From Flavobacterium psychrophilum (GTDB taxonomy: Bacteria; Bacteroidota; Bacteroidia; Flavobacteriales; Flavobacteriaceae), in assembly GCA_003243255.1 (NCBI GenBank), contig QFQM01000016.1, positions 1-42,829 on the forward strand: a stretch of 42,829 nucleotides of DNA, given 5' to 3'. Positions 31,949 through 40,439 of the stretch are shown here, in pieces. The translations under genes and the position numbers were made by a program. The first letter of the stretch is position 1, and each line of letters starts with the position of its first letter. A model generated the notes under the pieces. It did no database searches. It had not been told where the DNA came from and was given only the letters and a program-made list of their open reading frames with translations.

Positions 31949-34168
31949 TCAAAATTTTATGCTTACACGGCTATTGCCCTTAAGGTAATACTCCTGATAT
32001 TTTTTCGTGTTTTTTGAAGATTCAATCTCAACTTTATCGCTATCTCCCATAACGAATATTTTCAGTTCCGGCAATTTTTGACTTTCATCAACTGGCACAA
32101 TCATCATCCTGAAGCTAAGCCGGTCATCCCCGCGTGTAAAAAAGGAAACAGCAGAACCCCTCAACTGAAAATCCGTCGCAGGATATTCTGTAAAGATCAT
32201 AAAGCCTGCCTGCTCCACTTTATGGTACTGTCGTGGTACTACACCGAATGCGATACCCGCTCCATAGACTTCCTGACCTACCTGTCCTGATTTTTCCCAG
32301 CCGTCTTGCAGGTCTTCCAGAGCAATCCACAAATTCGGGTCTATTTCACCTGTTTTCACTCCTTTTTTGCCTGCTATTATGCTTTTGTCCAACATGGGCG
32401 GATAATAGTAAGCCACCCTGTTGATGATATATTTTATGCATTCTGCCAGCAATAATTTAACGGATGGCAAGATCGAATCTATCAGGTCAGCTTCTCTTAA
32501 AAAACTATGGATACCGGCGAAAACCTCCTGTTCTTCATATGCAGCGGTGTAGGGCGCATCTTTAAGCGGATACACGGCAAAAAAGGTTGGATAATGTCTT
32601 GCATTTCCATAATCGCACTCCCACAGCTGTACATTTTTAAGAATAGCGGCGATACACATATAACTTATGTCAAGATATAGCGTATCTTTTGTTTCTCGGT
32701 ACAATCGCAGCAGGGCACCGGCTGAGAATGCAGTATTATTGGCCTGGTAGAAAATATCAAAGCCCAGACCGTCCAACTTTTTGGCAGCCTTCAGGGCTTC
32801 ATCAAAGTAACGCTGCTCTCCCGTCAGCTGCCAAACCTGGATCATAAGATGAGCATAGGCACCGGGTACGTCTTTTTCACCGCCCTGTCCTTCTGCCGTT
32901 TCTTCTTTAAGAACTTCAAGTGTCGCCATTTTGTAAAATACCGGCCATTCGTACCTGAAATGCCGGGCGACCCTGATGACATAGTCAATCGAATCCAGTA
33001 CTAATTTTTCAGCAAGTTTGTCACCGTCTAAAGCCAGCCTCGAAAGATTCAGTAAAGGATGGTGCAGGTACCAGGCGTCCATTACCTCGGGCTGTTTCTG
33101 CTCTTCGCTCCAGTCCAGGTTTTTCTCAAGGGCAGGAAGCCACCGCACCACGGTTCCCAACTCTTTGTCATAAAAATTTTCTAGGCCTTCATGGATAGTG
33201 TCAATAATATCACTATGGTTTTCCCCGCTCCAGCTGTCATAATCCTTGAGTGGCAGCAGCACGGCAAGTTGTACCATACTTTCGGGAGGTGTCTTGTAAT
33301 CGCTGACATAGGCATTGAGATAACTTCTTCCATCCGCAAACTTCCAGCATCCCTGGTGTTCTTTCAGGTCATTGAGCCCCTGCCTTACAATCGTTGGCCA
33401 GTCTTGGTAAACGGTCTCCGGTTTTGGCAACAACACGTAAATTATCGCCAGATGATCCAGAAACTCACGCGACATCTGGTAGGTATCTTTAATGAGACTA
33501 TCGCTTAGCACTACAAATGCATCGGAAATGACATAACTTTCTCCCTTCTTTAAGGGTTTGTCTTCAGAAGCCGGGAGCTTTAACCCGATATCCGGCCAGG
33601 TCCCACCTACAAGGTCATCGCCTGAGGTTTGGGTAGCCTCAAAGAATTTATTAAGCGAGGTGAGGTTCTGAAAATAAAAGACAGAGCCTGTAACCGGTTT
33701 TTCCAATGTAAAGAAAAGCAAGCCGGAGCGTGTACCAACCTGGCTTGCATGGATTGTACCATTTGTATTTTGCGTTCTGCCATTCGATTTAAATAAAGGC
33801 ATTATATCCCTGGGCCAATACGGTACGACAATATCAAATTGTGGGGTGATAGTCGTCGTATATCTAAAAACTTCAGCCTTGCTTTGGGGGAAATAAAGTG
33901 TAACATCAACCTGCATCGTAGCGCTTTCCAACCCAAATTTAATTGCGTCCTGCTCCTCTTTCATCGCTTTTAAGTCGAGCTCACTACCCGCGGCATGGGC
34001 CGCCCTAAAGGCAACCCTACCCCTGTCTTTCCATTGCACCACAAACCATAAGTCATAGTCGTCGAAAATGATCTTTATCTGATATCCTTTTACTTTTTTT
34101 TCCAGGATAAGCGTGCCGCTTTCCAAATTGACCTGCGCGGCGGCCGTCCAGGCAGAAACTGGCTTCAT
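31949..34168 (-). CDS. 739-residue protein of unknown function with a six-hairpin-like helical domain
   Basis: There is no signal peptide, so it is probably cytoplasmic. Residues 1-220 look like beta sandwich (many strands, FDDYDLWFVVQWKDRG). Residues about 240-600 are helix pairs with an alternating pattern such as YAHLMIQVWQLTGEQRYFDEAL, then AFSAGALLRLYRETKDTLYLD, as in (alpha/alpha)6 glycosidase-like toroids. The C-terminal 100 residues are again beta. I recognise no catalytic acid pair and cannot name a family. It is the last gene of the redox cluster, 20 bases after the SDR at 34189. A carbohydrate-active role is a guess. Confidence 0.7.
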   Translation of the reverse strand: MKPVSAWTAAAQVNLESGTLILEKKVKGYQIKIIFDDYDLWFVVQWKDRGRVAFRAAHAAGSELDLKAMKEEQDAIKFGLESATMQVDVTLYFPQSKAEVFRYTTTITPQFDIVVPYWPRDIMPLFKSNGRTQNTNGTIHASQVGTRSGLLFFTLEKPVTGSVFYFQNLTSLNKFFEATQTSGDDLVGGTWPDIGLKLPASEDKPLKKGESYVISDAFVVLSDSLIKDTYQMSREFLDHLAIIYVLLPKPETVYQDWPTIVRQGLNDLKEHQGCWKFADGRSYLNAYVSDYKTPPESMVQLAVLLPLKDYDSWSGENHSDIIDTIHEGLENFYDKELGTVVRWLPALEKNLDWSEEQKQPEVMDAWYLHHPLLNLSRLALDGDKLAEKLVLDSIDYVIRVARHFRYEWPVFYKMATLEVLKEETAEGQGGEKDVPGAYAHLMIQVWQLTGEQRYFDEALKAAKKLDGLGFDIFYQANNTAFSAGALLRLYRETKDTLYLDISYMCIAAILKNVQLWECDYGNARHYPTFFAVYPLKDAPYTAAYEEQEVFAGIHSFLREADLIDSILPSVKLLLAECIKYIINRVAYYYPPMLDKSIIAGKKGVKTGEIDPNLWIALEDLQDGWEKSGQVGQEVYGAGIAFGVVPRQYHKVEQAGFMIFTEYPATDFQLRGSAVSFFTRGDDRLSFRMMIVPVDESQKLPELKIFVMGDSDKVEIESSKNTKKYQEYYLKGNSRVSIKF

Positions 34169-34188
34169 AAATATTGTTTTAATTAGAC

Positions 34189-34938
34189 TTAAATTACCTG
34201 CAAATGGGGCCTTATTTTAAGGTCAACTATATCGCAGCGTTTGGGCTGAGACAGACAATACAGTACACTTACCGCTATATCGCCTGCGGTGAGCATTTTT
34301 AATTCCTGAACTTCTTTTTGCTTTTCTATTGTAGTTTCAGGCTGCATGTCGGTATCAACAGCCCCAGGCTCAATGAGCGTAACCTTAATACCATTCTTAT
34401 TGACCTGCTTTCGAAACGCCTCGCTAAAGCCCTGAATACCGGATTTTGTGGCTACATATACAGAACCGGTCTCTTCACGGACATCCGCACTCATAGAGCC
34501 AATATTTATGATATGCCCTCCACCACTCATCTGTCTTACAGCTTCACCGCAACAGGCTATATAAGCTGTCAGGTTGGTGTTTACTACGTTTTGCCAGTCC
34601 GCATAGTTCCCCTCGTCCGTTGTTCCAAAAGCCAAAGCGGCATTGTTAACCAACACGTCCAGTTGTGTAAAATGTATATTAGCCTGCTCAAACACACTTT
34701 TCACACCTTGTTCGGTGCCAAGGTCAGCGAGCAAGCTATATACTTCTCCTGTAGCCAACTCAGATAAATCCTCCAGTGTGTCTTTCAGATGCTCTTCGGT
34801 ATGGCCTACTACAAGGATGTTGGCACCAATGTTAGATAAAAGCATTGCTGTAGCCCTGCCTATCCCCGTGGTGCCTCCTGTTATAATTATGTTTTTTCCC
34901 GAAACTGCTGTCGGTAAATATTCATTCAAATTCTCCAT
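34189..34938 (-). CDS. Short-chain dehydrogenase/reductase (SDR)
   Basis: This 249-residue classical SDR has the cofactor motif TGGTTGIG (20-27), NNA (98-100), catalytic Ser148, Tyr161 and Lys165 (VYVATKSG). The loop after the second strand (VVGHTEEHL) lacks an acidic residue at the NAD-selective position, so NADP use is more likely. The substrate is unknown. Its gene order in the minus-strand cluster (after the lipoprotein gene at 34944, 5 bases) suggests co-transcription with the zinc alcohol dehydrogenase and the FAD-Rieske gene. Confidence 0.92.
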   Translation of the reverse strand: MENLNEYLPTAVSGKNIIITGGTTGIGRATAMLLSNIGANILVVGHTEEHLKDTLEDLSELATGEVYSLLADLGTEQGVKSVFEQANIHFTQLDVLVNNAALAFGTTDEGNYADWQNVVNTNLTAYIACCGEAVRQMSGGGHIINIGSMSADVREETGSVYVATKSGIQGFSEAFRKQVNKNGIKVTLIEPGAVDTDMQPETTIEKQKEVQELKMLTAGDIAVSVLYCLSQPKRCDIVDLKIRPHLQVI

Positions 34939-34943
34939 AGCCC

Positions 34944-35174
34944 TTAGTTCCTGTTTTCATTATTATTACTTGGCGGCGCACCCGAATCTGTATCTGTCGC
35001 ATCACCTTTACCGGAATCCTGGTTATCCGCCGGTTTTTCTGTACCTCTGGTCTCGCCATTGGAACGTTGCCCGGCTTCCGTCCCCTTCGACTGTTTAGTA
35101 TCCCGGCACGCTATCGAAAATAATAATATAAGTGCTAGCAGGACCTTTACGATAATTGATTTTATAGTTTTCAT
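34944..35174 (-). CDS. Small lipoprotein, disordered tail
   Basis: This 76-residue protein has a lipoprotein signal with lipobox LFSIAC (Cys23), then a hydrophilic tail of Asp, Gly, Thr, Glu and Asn (ends PPSNNNENRN). No fold or motif is visible, and no acidic triplet follows the Cys, so it is probably periplasm-facing. It is in an operon between the zinc alcohol dehydrogenase and the SDR. The function is unknown. Confidence 0.75.
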   Translation of the reverse strand: MKTIKSIIVKVLLALILLFSIACRDTKQSKGTEAGQRSNGETRGTEKPADNQDSGKGDATDTDSGAPPSNNNENRN

Positions 35175-35204
35175 AATTGTAAAATTTTAGATTTTAAAAT
35201 GTAC

Positions 35205-36374
35205 TTACGCCCAGGGATCCAATACCACTTTAACACAGCCGTCTTCTTTCTTTTTAAAGATATCATAGGCATGGGCTATATCGGTGAGCGGCAGCCTGTG
35301 GGTAATAATATCATCAAGGGTTACCTTGCCTTCCCTTACATATCCCAAAAGTTTGTCAATATGTTTATGAGCCGGTGCCTGTCCACCTTTTAGTATGATT
35401 CCCTTGTCAAAGAACTGCCCGATGGGGAAATTATCATAGGTTGTCGGATATACACCCAGCACAGAAACAATGCCGCCACGGCGCACTGCGCTCATACAGG
35501 CCTCCAGCACCTTTACGGATCCTTTCTCAAAATTCACTACTGCTTTTGCCCTGTCCAGAAAACTTCTGTCCGGCTCAAAGCCTACGGCGTCAACCACAAC
35601 ATCGGCACCGCGCCCCTGCGTCATTTCCCGGATCTGTTTGACAACGTCTTTGGCTCCGTCTTCCCATAATATCGTTTCGCAATTTGCTGTAGCTTTTGCT
35701 TTATCAAGTCTATACTGTAATGTATCTACAATTACCACCCTGGCGGCACCTCTTAACCATGCACTTTTTGCCGTCATGATACCCACCGGACCCGAACCGA
35801 AGATGGCCACCGTTTCCCCTCCTTTTACTTCGCCCCAGTCGATTCCTGTATATCCTGTTGGGAAAATATCGGTCAGGAACAAAACCTGCTCATCAGTAAG
35901 GTTATCCGGCACTACCCGTGGCCCGAAATTAGCATAAGGTACGCGTACGTATTGTGCCTGACCGCCATCATACCCCCCATATAGGTCGGTATATCCAAAA
36001 AGAGCACCTCCCTTTTGGGTCAAAAGGCCGCCTTCCGGCCCATAATGTTCCGGGTTGCTATGCTCGCAATGTCCAGGCAGCTCATGGTTGCAAAAAAAGC
36101 AGGAACCGCAGGCTATGGGAAAAGGCACTACCACCCTGTCGCCACGTTTTAGGTGCGTAACCCCTTTGCCGACTTCCTCTATTATACCCATAAATTCATG
36201 GCCTAAAACCATTGGTCGTGGCTGTGGAATGCCTCCAGAATAGATATGAAGGTCAGATCCGCATATAGCAGTGGAAGTTACTTTGAGTATTATATCATCC
36301 TGGTTTTTGATGATGGGATCATCTATGTTGTCACAGGTTATTGTACCCGGACCGTGTATAACTGCTGCTTTCAT
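35205..36374 (-). CDS. Zinc-dependent alcohol dehydrogenase (formaldehyde-dehydrogenase-like MDR)
   Basis: This 389-residue medium-chain dehydrogenase has catalytic zinc ligands C38 and H59-E60 (GHEFMG) and four structural-zinc cysteines C89, C92, C95 and C103. The nucleotide motif is GSGPVG. The long insert between the two halves and the segment AVGFEPDRSF resemble the glutathione-independent formaldehyde dehydrogenase group, which oxidises aldehydes or alcohols with NAD. The true substrate is unknown. It is cytoplasmic, and its neighbours are two lipoproteins, two SDRs and the FAD-Rieske protein. Confidence 0.93.
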   Translation of the reverse strand: MKAAVIHGPGTITCDNIDDPIIKNQDDIILKVTSTAICGSDLHIYSGGIPQPRPMVLGHEFMGIIEEVGKGVTHLKRGDRVVVPFPIACGSCFFCNHELPGHCEHSNPEHYGPEGGLLTQKGGALFGYTDLYGGYDGGQAQYVRVPYANFGPRVVPDNLTDEQVLFLTDIFPTGYTGIDWGEVKGGETVAIFGSGPVGIMTAKSAWLRGAARVVIVDTLQYRLDKAKATANCETILWEDGAKDVVKQIREMTQGRGADVVVDAVGFEPDRSFLDRAKAVVNFEKGSVKVLEACMSAVRRGGIVSVLGVYPTTYDNFPIGQFFDKGIILKGGQAPAHKHIDKLLGYVREGKVTLDDIITHRLPLTDIAHAYDIFKKKEDGCVKVVLDPWA

Positions 36375-36394
36375 AATTCAGTTGGTTAAAATGA

Positions 36395-36613
36395 TTATTG
36401 ATTTTTATGAACTGTGTCTCCAATAGTTGCCGAACCCGGTCCTGTTTCATGTGCCGTGTCAGCTGTCGCCTCATCATTTTCACTTGGCGTGGCATCTCTT
36501 GAAGTTTCTGTTGGCCCATATGAGTCCTCATTGGTTGAAGACTTGCCCTTGCAGGAGTAAGTAAGCGCAATCATTACTAATGCAGTAACGTAAAGGATTT
36601 TTATCTTTTTCAT
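36395..36613 (-). CDS. Small lipoprotein, acidic disordered tail
   Basis: This 72-residue protein has a signal ending in lipobox ALTYSC (Cys21), then KGKSSTNEDSYGPTETS and a Thr/Glu/Asp/Ala-rich tail. No folded domain is visible. A second ORF in another frame (36331-36570) overlaps it and is a shadow. It lies between the FAD-Rieske gene (18 bases) and the zinc alcohol dehydrogenase gene (20 bases). The function is unknown. Confidence 0.75.
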   Translation of the reverse strand: MKKIKILYVTALVMIALTYSCKGKSSTNEDSYGPTETSRDATPSENDEATADTAHETGPGSATIGDTVHKNQ

Positions 36614-36631
36614 GATAAATATGTTTTGTGG

Positions 36632-38203
36632 TTATACAATTTTCTTTAATCCGCATATAGCAGGGCCATTGATTACCGTGCCATAGGCTGTAAAACGGGA
36701 ACCGTGAAGCGGACAATCAAAAGATTTTTCATCATCATTCCACTGCAACACTCCTCCCAGATGAGGGCATATGGCCGAACAACTGTGTACATCACCATTT
36801 GCATCTTTATATACCGCTAGTTTTTCAAGGCCATGGGACAGGATAGCTCCTTTGTCAGGCTCAAGCGCTGAGATCTCTTTAATATCTCCGGATGTTATCC
36901 AGTCCTTAACCATGCTGTATCCCATATTCCCCAGTTCCTTAAGAAAGTCGAGGCCTGTCCGCAATGTTACCCGGGAGGGATCGTAGAGCTCTGCATAAGG
37001 ATTGGAGTTTCCGTTTATCAGATCGCTAATGATAAGCCCGCCAAGCGTACCATGGGTCATACCATTTCCTGAATCGCCAGTTATGATATAGGTAGTATCA
37101 TCTCCCGGATTTTTACCGATAAACCCCAGGCTGTCCACAGGTTCCATAACCTGCCCTGACCATTGGTGCGCTACGTTTTCAAAATAGGGAAAATGCGCCT
37201 TAGTCCAGGCTATAAGCCGTTTGTAACGCTGTCCCTCGCTTATCGCTTCCTGATCCGACTGTCCCGTTTTATGGTCCTCGCCTCCAGAGATCAGCAGGTC
37301 ATGGTGCTCATCAAAAGGCTCCAGCCTTACATAATGATATGGTTTGGCGACCCATTTGGAATTTTGGTTACCGGTGTCCCACCATAATGCATAGGGTAAA
37401 ATCCCTTTGGGGACTTTGGCCGCAATGGCATAAGTACGATACGCCCATTGCTTGGTATGCATCGTAAATATGTCATTGATAGGGGTATTGGTGGCAACGA
37501 CTATTTGATTGGCCCTGATTGTAAATCCGTTAGCCTTTGCACTATTACTACTGATACTGTCCACATGGGTTGAGGTGTAAATTTCCCCACCCATACGCAG
37601 GATCGCCTCAGCCAGCCCCTTTATATATTTCATGACATGAAACTGTCCCTGCTCAGGAAAGTTTATCGCTCTCAGGTATTTTCCTGCTGGCAATCCGGGA
37701 ATTTTCGGAATCATTTGAACAGGTAATCCGGCTTTTAACGCCGCTTGGAATTCTTTATCAAGATTTTCTTCTCTGTCAGTAGGATCGGTAAACAGATAGC
37801 CGTCGACAGCTTTAAAATTGCAATCTATCCCTTCTGCTGCTATACTATTTTTTATCCACTCCAGAGCCTCCTTATGACTTTGAGCGGCTAGCCTTGCTTT
37901 TTCTTCACCGAAGAATTTCTCCAGATCATAATACCGGTCATCAAGCGCATAGGTTATATGTGCTGTTGTCCTTCCTGTCTCGCCGCTTCCGAGATAACCG
38001 TCCTCAAGCAATACTACTTTTTTTCCTGATTTGCCCAGGCAATAGGCAGCCGTTACACCCGGTATACCGCCTCCGACGACCAATACATCAGTTATCTTGT
38101 CCGACTGGAGCGAACCATAATCCAAAGGCTCTTCCGAATCATTCCAATAGGAATGGTGAGCACCGCTGGTAAGCTTATCATCAATGGAATCCTGATTGTT
38201 CAT
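36632..38203 (-). CDS. FAD-dependent oxidoreductase with C-terminal Rieske domain
   Basis: This 523-residue protein joins two redox modules. The N-terminal DAO-type domain has the FAD motif GGGIPG (44-49) and a GSGETGRTTAH loop. The C-terminal Rieske [2Fe-2S] domain has C479-P-H481 and C497-P-L-H500, the exact C-x-H ... C-x2-H ligands. No signal peptide is seen. Similar proteins (Bacillus YhfW) are known, with unknown substrate. The Rieske part probably passes electrons to or from the flavin. It lies between the SDR at 38216 and a small lipoprotein. Confidence 0.93.
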   Translation of the reverse strand: MNNQDSIDDKLTSGAHHSYWNDSEEPLDYGSLQSDKITDVLVVGGGIPGVTAAYCLGKSGKKVVLLEDGYLGSGETGRTTAHITYALDDRYYDLEKFFGEEKARLAAQSHKEALEWIKNSIAAEGIDCNFKAVDGYLFTDPTDREENLDKEFQAALKAGLPVQMIPKIPGLPAGKYLRAINFPEQGQFHVMKYIKGLAEAILRMGGEIYTSTHVDSISSNSAKANGFTIRANQIVVATNTPINDIFTMHTKQWAYRTYAIAAKVPKGILPYALWWDTGNQNSKWVAKPYHYVRLEPFDEHHDLLISGGEDHKTGQSDQEAISEGQRYKRLIAWTKAHFPYFENVAHQWSGQVMEPVDSLGFIGKNPGDDTTYIITGDSGNGMTHGTLGGLIISDLINGNSNPYAELYDPSRVTLRTGLDFLKELGNMGYSMVKDWITSGDIKEISALEPDKGAILSHGLEKLAVYKDANGDVHSCSAICPHLGGVLQWNDDEKSFDCPLHGSRFTAYGTVINGPAICGLKKIV

Positions 38204-38215
38204 GGTTTCTGTATT

Positions 38216-39097
38216 TTAATAATCTCCGTTTACGCCTTCCCGCTTAGCATTAATGCTGCCTCTTTCACGTTGTGAGGCGGGATGTGAGGAGCTTCTTCTT
38301 CCGTCTTCCTTCATACTGGACTCCATTTGTTTGTGCATATTAGCTGCGATAGCGCTGTCCGGCATAATGGTATTCATTGCTTTTTGGGTTTTGTTCATAA
38401 ATCCGGGGCTGACAACCGCAGTACCCGTCATTAGCGCCTCATAACCAGCCTCGGCAACCTCTTCTGCTGTATACAGGCCGGTTTCCTTATAGGTAACTGT
38501 ATTCTCGGCTTTGGCCTTATGAAAGAAGTCGGTATCGGTTGCCCCGGGCTGAAGTGCTGTAATGCTCACTTCGGTATCTTTCAGCTCCTCATTTAATGCT
38601 TCCGTAAAGGATAGCACAAATGCTTTTGTCGCTGCATACACTGAAAGGTATGGCGATGGTGCTTTGGAAACCGAAGAGGCTAATTGAAGTATCCTACCCT
38701 CATTACGTTCAACCATGTCTGTAAGGTAAAATTTGGTAAGGCTTAGTAGCGAAACGATATTCAATTGTACAAGGTCTATTTCCCGTTTAAGGTCAGTCTT
38801 AATGAACCTGCCCCACTCTCCCTGTCCTGCATCGTTGACCAGTATATTTACAGTGATACCTAATTCGGTTGTTTTGTCATATACTTTCTGGGCAGCATCC
38901 TGCTCAAAAAGATCGACAGCGATAATGTGCGTATGAATATCGCTGTTTAATTGTTTCATCTCGTTTGCCGTCTGCTGCAGGTTATCTTCATTTCGGGCCA
39001 CCAAAATGAGGTTATATCCATCTTTAGTAAACAATTTGGCAAGCTCATATCCTATTCCGCTGGTGGCACCTGTTATTAGTGCATGTTTCTTTTCCAT
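38216..39097 (-). CDS. Short-chain dehydrogenase/reductase with a charged tail
   Basis: From ATG 39097 it has 293 residues. The longer frame from 39151 has no support, whereas an AGGAAG Shine-Dalgarno-like stretch lies just upstream of 39097. Cofactor motif TGATSGIG (9-16), NDAG (88-91, Asp in place of the usual second Asn), catalytic Ser141, Tyr154 and Lys158. The last 30 residues are a charged, Ser/Arg-rich extension (DGRRSSSHPASQRERG) unusual in SDRs. Substrate unknown. It is second in the operon. Confidence 0.92.
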   Translation of the reverse strand: MEKKHALITGATSGIGYELAKLFTKDGYNLILVARNEDNLQQTANEMKQLNSDIHTHIIAVDLFEQDAAQKVYDKTTELGITVNILVNDAGQGEWGRFIKTDLKREIDLVQLNIVSLLSLTKFYLTDMVERNEGRILQLASSVSKAPSPYLSVYAATKAFVLSFTEALNEELKDTEVSITALQPGATDTDFFHKAKAENTVTYKETGLYTAEEVAEAGYEALMTGTAVVSPGFMNKTQKAMNTIMPDSAIAANMHKQMESSMKEDGRRSSSHPASQRERGSINAKREGVNGDY

Positions 39098-39113
39098 ACT
39101 CTTCCTAGTTATA

Positions 39114-39443
39114 TTAAACAATAATATCTTTTTCAGGTTCTGCATAATCACTTATAGGATGTTGCTCCGTAATAACAGGATTTTCAGAATACGTATTCTT
39201 TTCCTTTTTATCGCTGCCTTCTACCTTCACTATTTTGTTATAGAGTCCTAATAGCAAAAAAGGAGCCGCCCACTGTCCTACGAACAGAGCGGACTTGTCC
39301 CTTCCAAGACACTTAAGTATTGCCGATCCAGCCATTGATGCCGCGGCTCCCCATAAAAATAAGTCTGATGGTAATTTTGCAGTTTGTTTTTCAATAGCCT
39401 TTGCTACTGGTCCCTCGGAATGATCGTTTTGAATAATTGACAT
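39114..39443 (-). CDS. Small membrane-associated protein, first gene of the redox operon
   Basis: This 109-residue protein has two hydrophobic segments (about residues 29-45, LFLWGAAASMAGSAIL, and 52-67, ALFVGQWAAPFLLLG) and charged ends. No family was recognised. Its ATG lies about 38 bases below the -7 box at 39481. It starts the eight-gene leftward run that ends at 31949 (gaps of 5-30 bases, apart from somewhat larger ones around the lipoproteins). The function is unknown. Confidence 0.7.
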   Translation of the reverse strand: MSIIQNDHSEGPVAKAIEKQTAKLPSDLFLWGAAASMAGSAILKCLGRDKSALFVGQWAAPFLLLGLYNKIVKVEGSDKKEKNTYSENPVITEQHPISDYAEPEKDIIV

Positions 39444-39480
39444 AATAAATTGTTTTAAATTAATTTTTTTGATGTAAGGG

Positions 39481-39508
39481 TAAAGTTAAAACCACTGTAT
39501 TCAAGCAA
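39481..39508 (-). promoter_or_regulatory. Promoter of the redox operon
   Basis: On the minus strand: TTG (39506-39508), 17-base spacer, TAACTTTA (39481-39488). Spacing is ideal for the Bacteroidota housekeeping sigma factor, and the last base of the -7 box is A instead of G. The start site would be near 39475. Confidence 0.65.
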
Positions 39509-39783
39509 CTTATATTGTTTTGTTAATTAGTTATAAGGCGGCGTTAAAGTCTAAAAAACCATTTTTTGGTGCGATTGGGCGATATGGCGTACCTGAAAGA
39601 ATTTAAGGGTAATTATATAGTAATCATTTTCTTATGTTACCTCACAAGAGTTTGCTAATTGGGAAAATGTAATTTATATAGCTGCAGATTGCATTTGTTG
39701 TTTTAACCTCTATAATATCACTTTTGATAATCAGTGTTGACAAAACCGGCTTTAAACACCTCGGATTAATAATTGCACCCCTT

Positions 39784-39819
39784 TGACATTTTTTCAGTTT
39801 AAAATCTGAAAAAATGTCA
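39784..39819. promoter_or_regulatory. Perfect 14-base inverted repeat upstream of hsp20
   Basis: TGACATTTTTTCAG (39784-39797) and its perfect complement (39806-39819) flank TTTAAAAT. It lies 97 bases before the hsp20 ATG and is followed by TTTTCTT. It could be an operator or a terminator for an unseen upstream transcript. Half-site-like TGTCA words recur closer to the gene (39851-39860). The rest of the 39509-39915 gap has no ORF. Confidence 0.6.
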
Positions 39820-39869
39820 TTTTCTTAGAGTGGCACAATTTTGGGTTTTTTGTCAATGTCACTGAAATG

Positions 39870-39881
39870 GTGAACGTTCAC
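39870..39881. promoter_or_regulatory. 12-base palindrome in the hsp20 promoter region
   Basis: GTGAACGTTCAC is a perfect palindrome 35 bases before the hsp20 ATG. A regulator bound there could block or assist transcription. The regulator is unknown, and the sequence is not the classic CIRCE element. Confidence 0.45.
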
Positions 39882-39915
39882 AACTTAATGTATAACAATT
39901 TTAAAGTTAACCGTT

Positions 39916-40368
39916 ATGAATCTAATTAAAAGAAACGGAAGCCAGTTACCGGGCTTTCAGCGTTTGTTTTTTGATGACATCTTTGGCCGTGAGCTTTTCA
40001 ATTGGGAAAACAATAACTTCTCATCCACAAGCACGACATTGCCATCGGTAAACATCAAAGAAACTGGAGACAGCTACGAAGTGGAAGTAGCTGCGCCAGG
40101 AATGGAGAAAAGTGATTTCAATGTCACTTTAGATGGTAACCTGTTGACAATTTCGTCTGTCAGGGAGCATAAGCAGACCATGCAGCAGGAAAACTTCACC
40201 CGCAGGGAATTCAGCTACCAATCGTTCCAGCGAAGCTTTGAATTACCTAAGAATGTGGTTGACGAAGAGCACATCACTGCCCGTTACGAAAATGGACTGC
40301 TGCTTCTCACCGTTCCTAAGAAAGAGGAAGCAAAGCAGAAGCCTCCGAGGACGATTGAAATTTCATAA
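39916..40368 (+). CDS. Hsp20-family small heat-shock protein
   Basis: This 150-residue ATP-independent chaperone has an alpha-crystallin domain of about residues 40-140: SVNIKETGDSYEVEVAAPGMEKSDFNVTL with the usual A-x-x-x-n-G-v-L shape near ITARYENGLLLLTVPK. The C-terminal segment includes RTIEI, the IxI-type anchor. It holds unfolded proteins as large oligomers in the cytoplasm. It carries its own long upstream region with two palindromes, so it is probably heat- or stress-regulated. A hairpin separates it from the antiporter. Confidence 0.95.
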   Translation: MNLIKRNGSQLPGFQRLFFDDIFGRELFNWENNNFSSTSTTLPSVNIKETGDSYEVEVAAPGMEKSDFNVTLDGNLLTISSVREHKQTMQQENFTRREFSYQSFQRSFELPKNVVDEEHITARYENGLLLLTVPKKEEAKQKPPRTIEIS

Positions 40369-40391
40369 TCCGATTTATTTTACCTCAATGA

Positions 40392-40417
40392 AATAGCTGC
40401 CCGAGTGGGCGGCTATT
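40392..40417 (+). other. Stable hairpin between hsp20 and the antiporter gene
   Basis: AATAGCTGCCC (40392-40402) and GGGCGGCTATT (40407-40417) pair with one wobble around GAGT. No T tract follows, so it is not a strong terminator. It may stabilise the hsp20 mRNA end or limit read-through. Confidence 0.45.
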
Positions 40418-40439
40418 CAATTATAAAAAACGTATACCC

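Noticed and set aside
34643..35937. Plus-strand ORFs of 151 and 155 codons opposite the SDR, lipoprotein and alcohol dehydrogenase genes
   Set aside because: The minus strand has intact families with catalytic motifs at these positions; the plus ORFs show none and are shadows.
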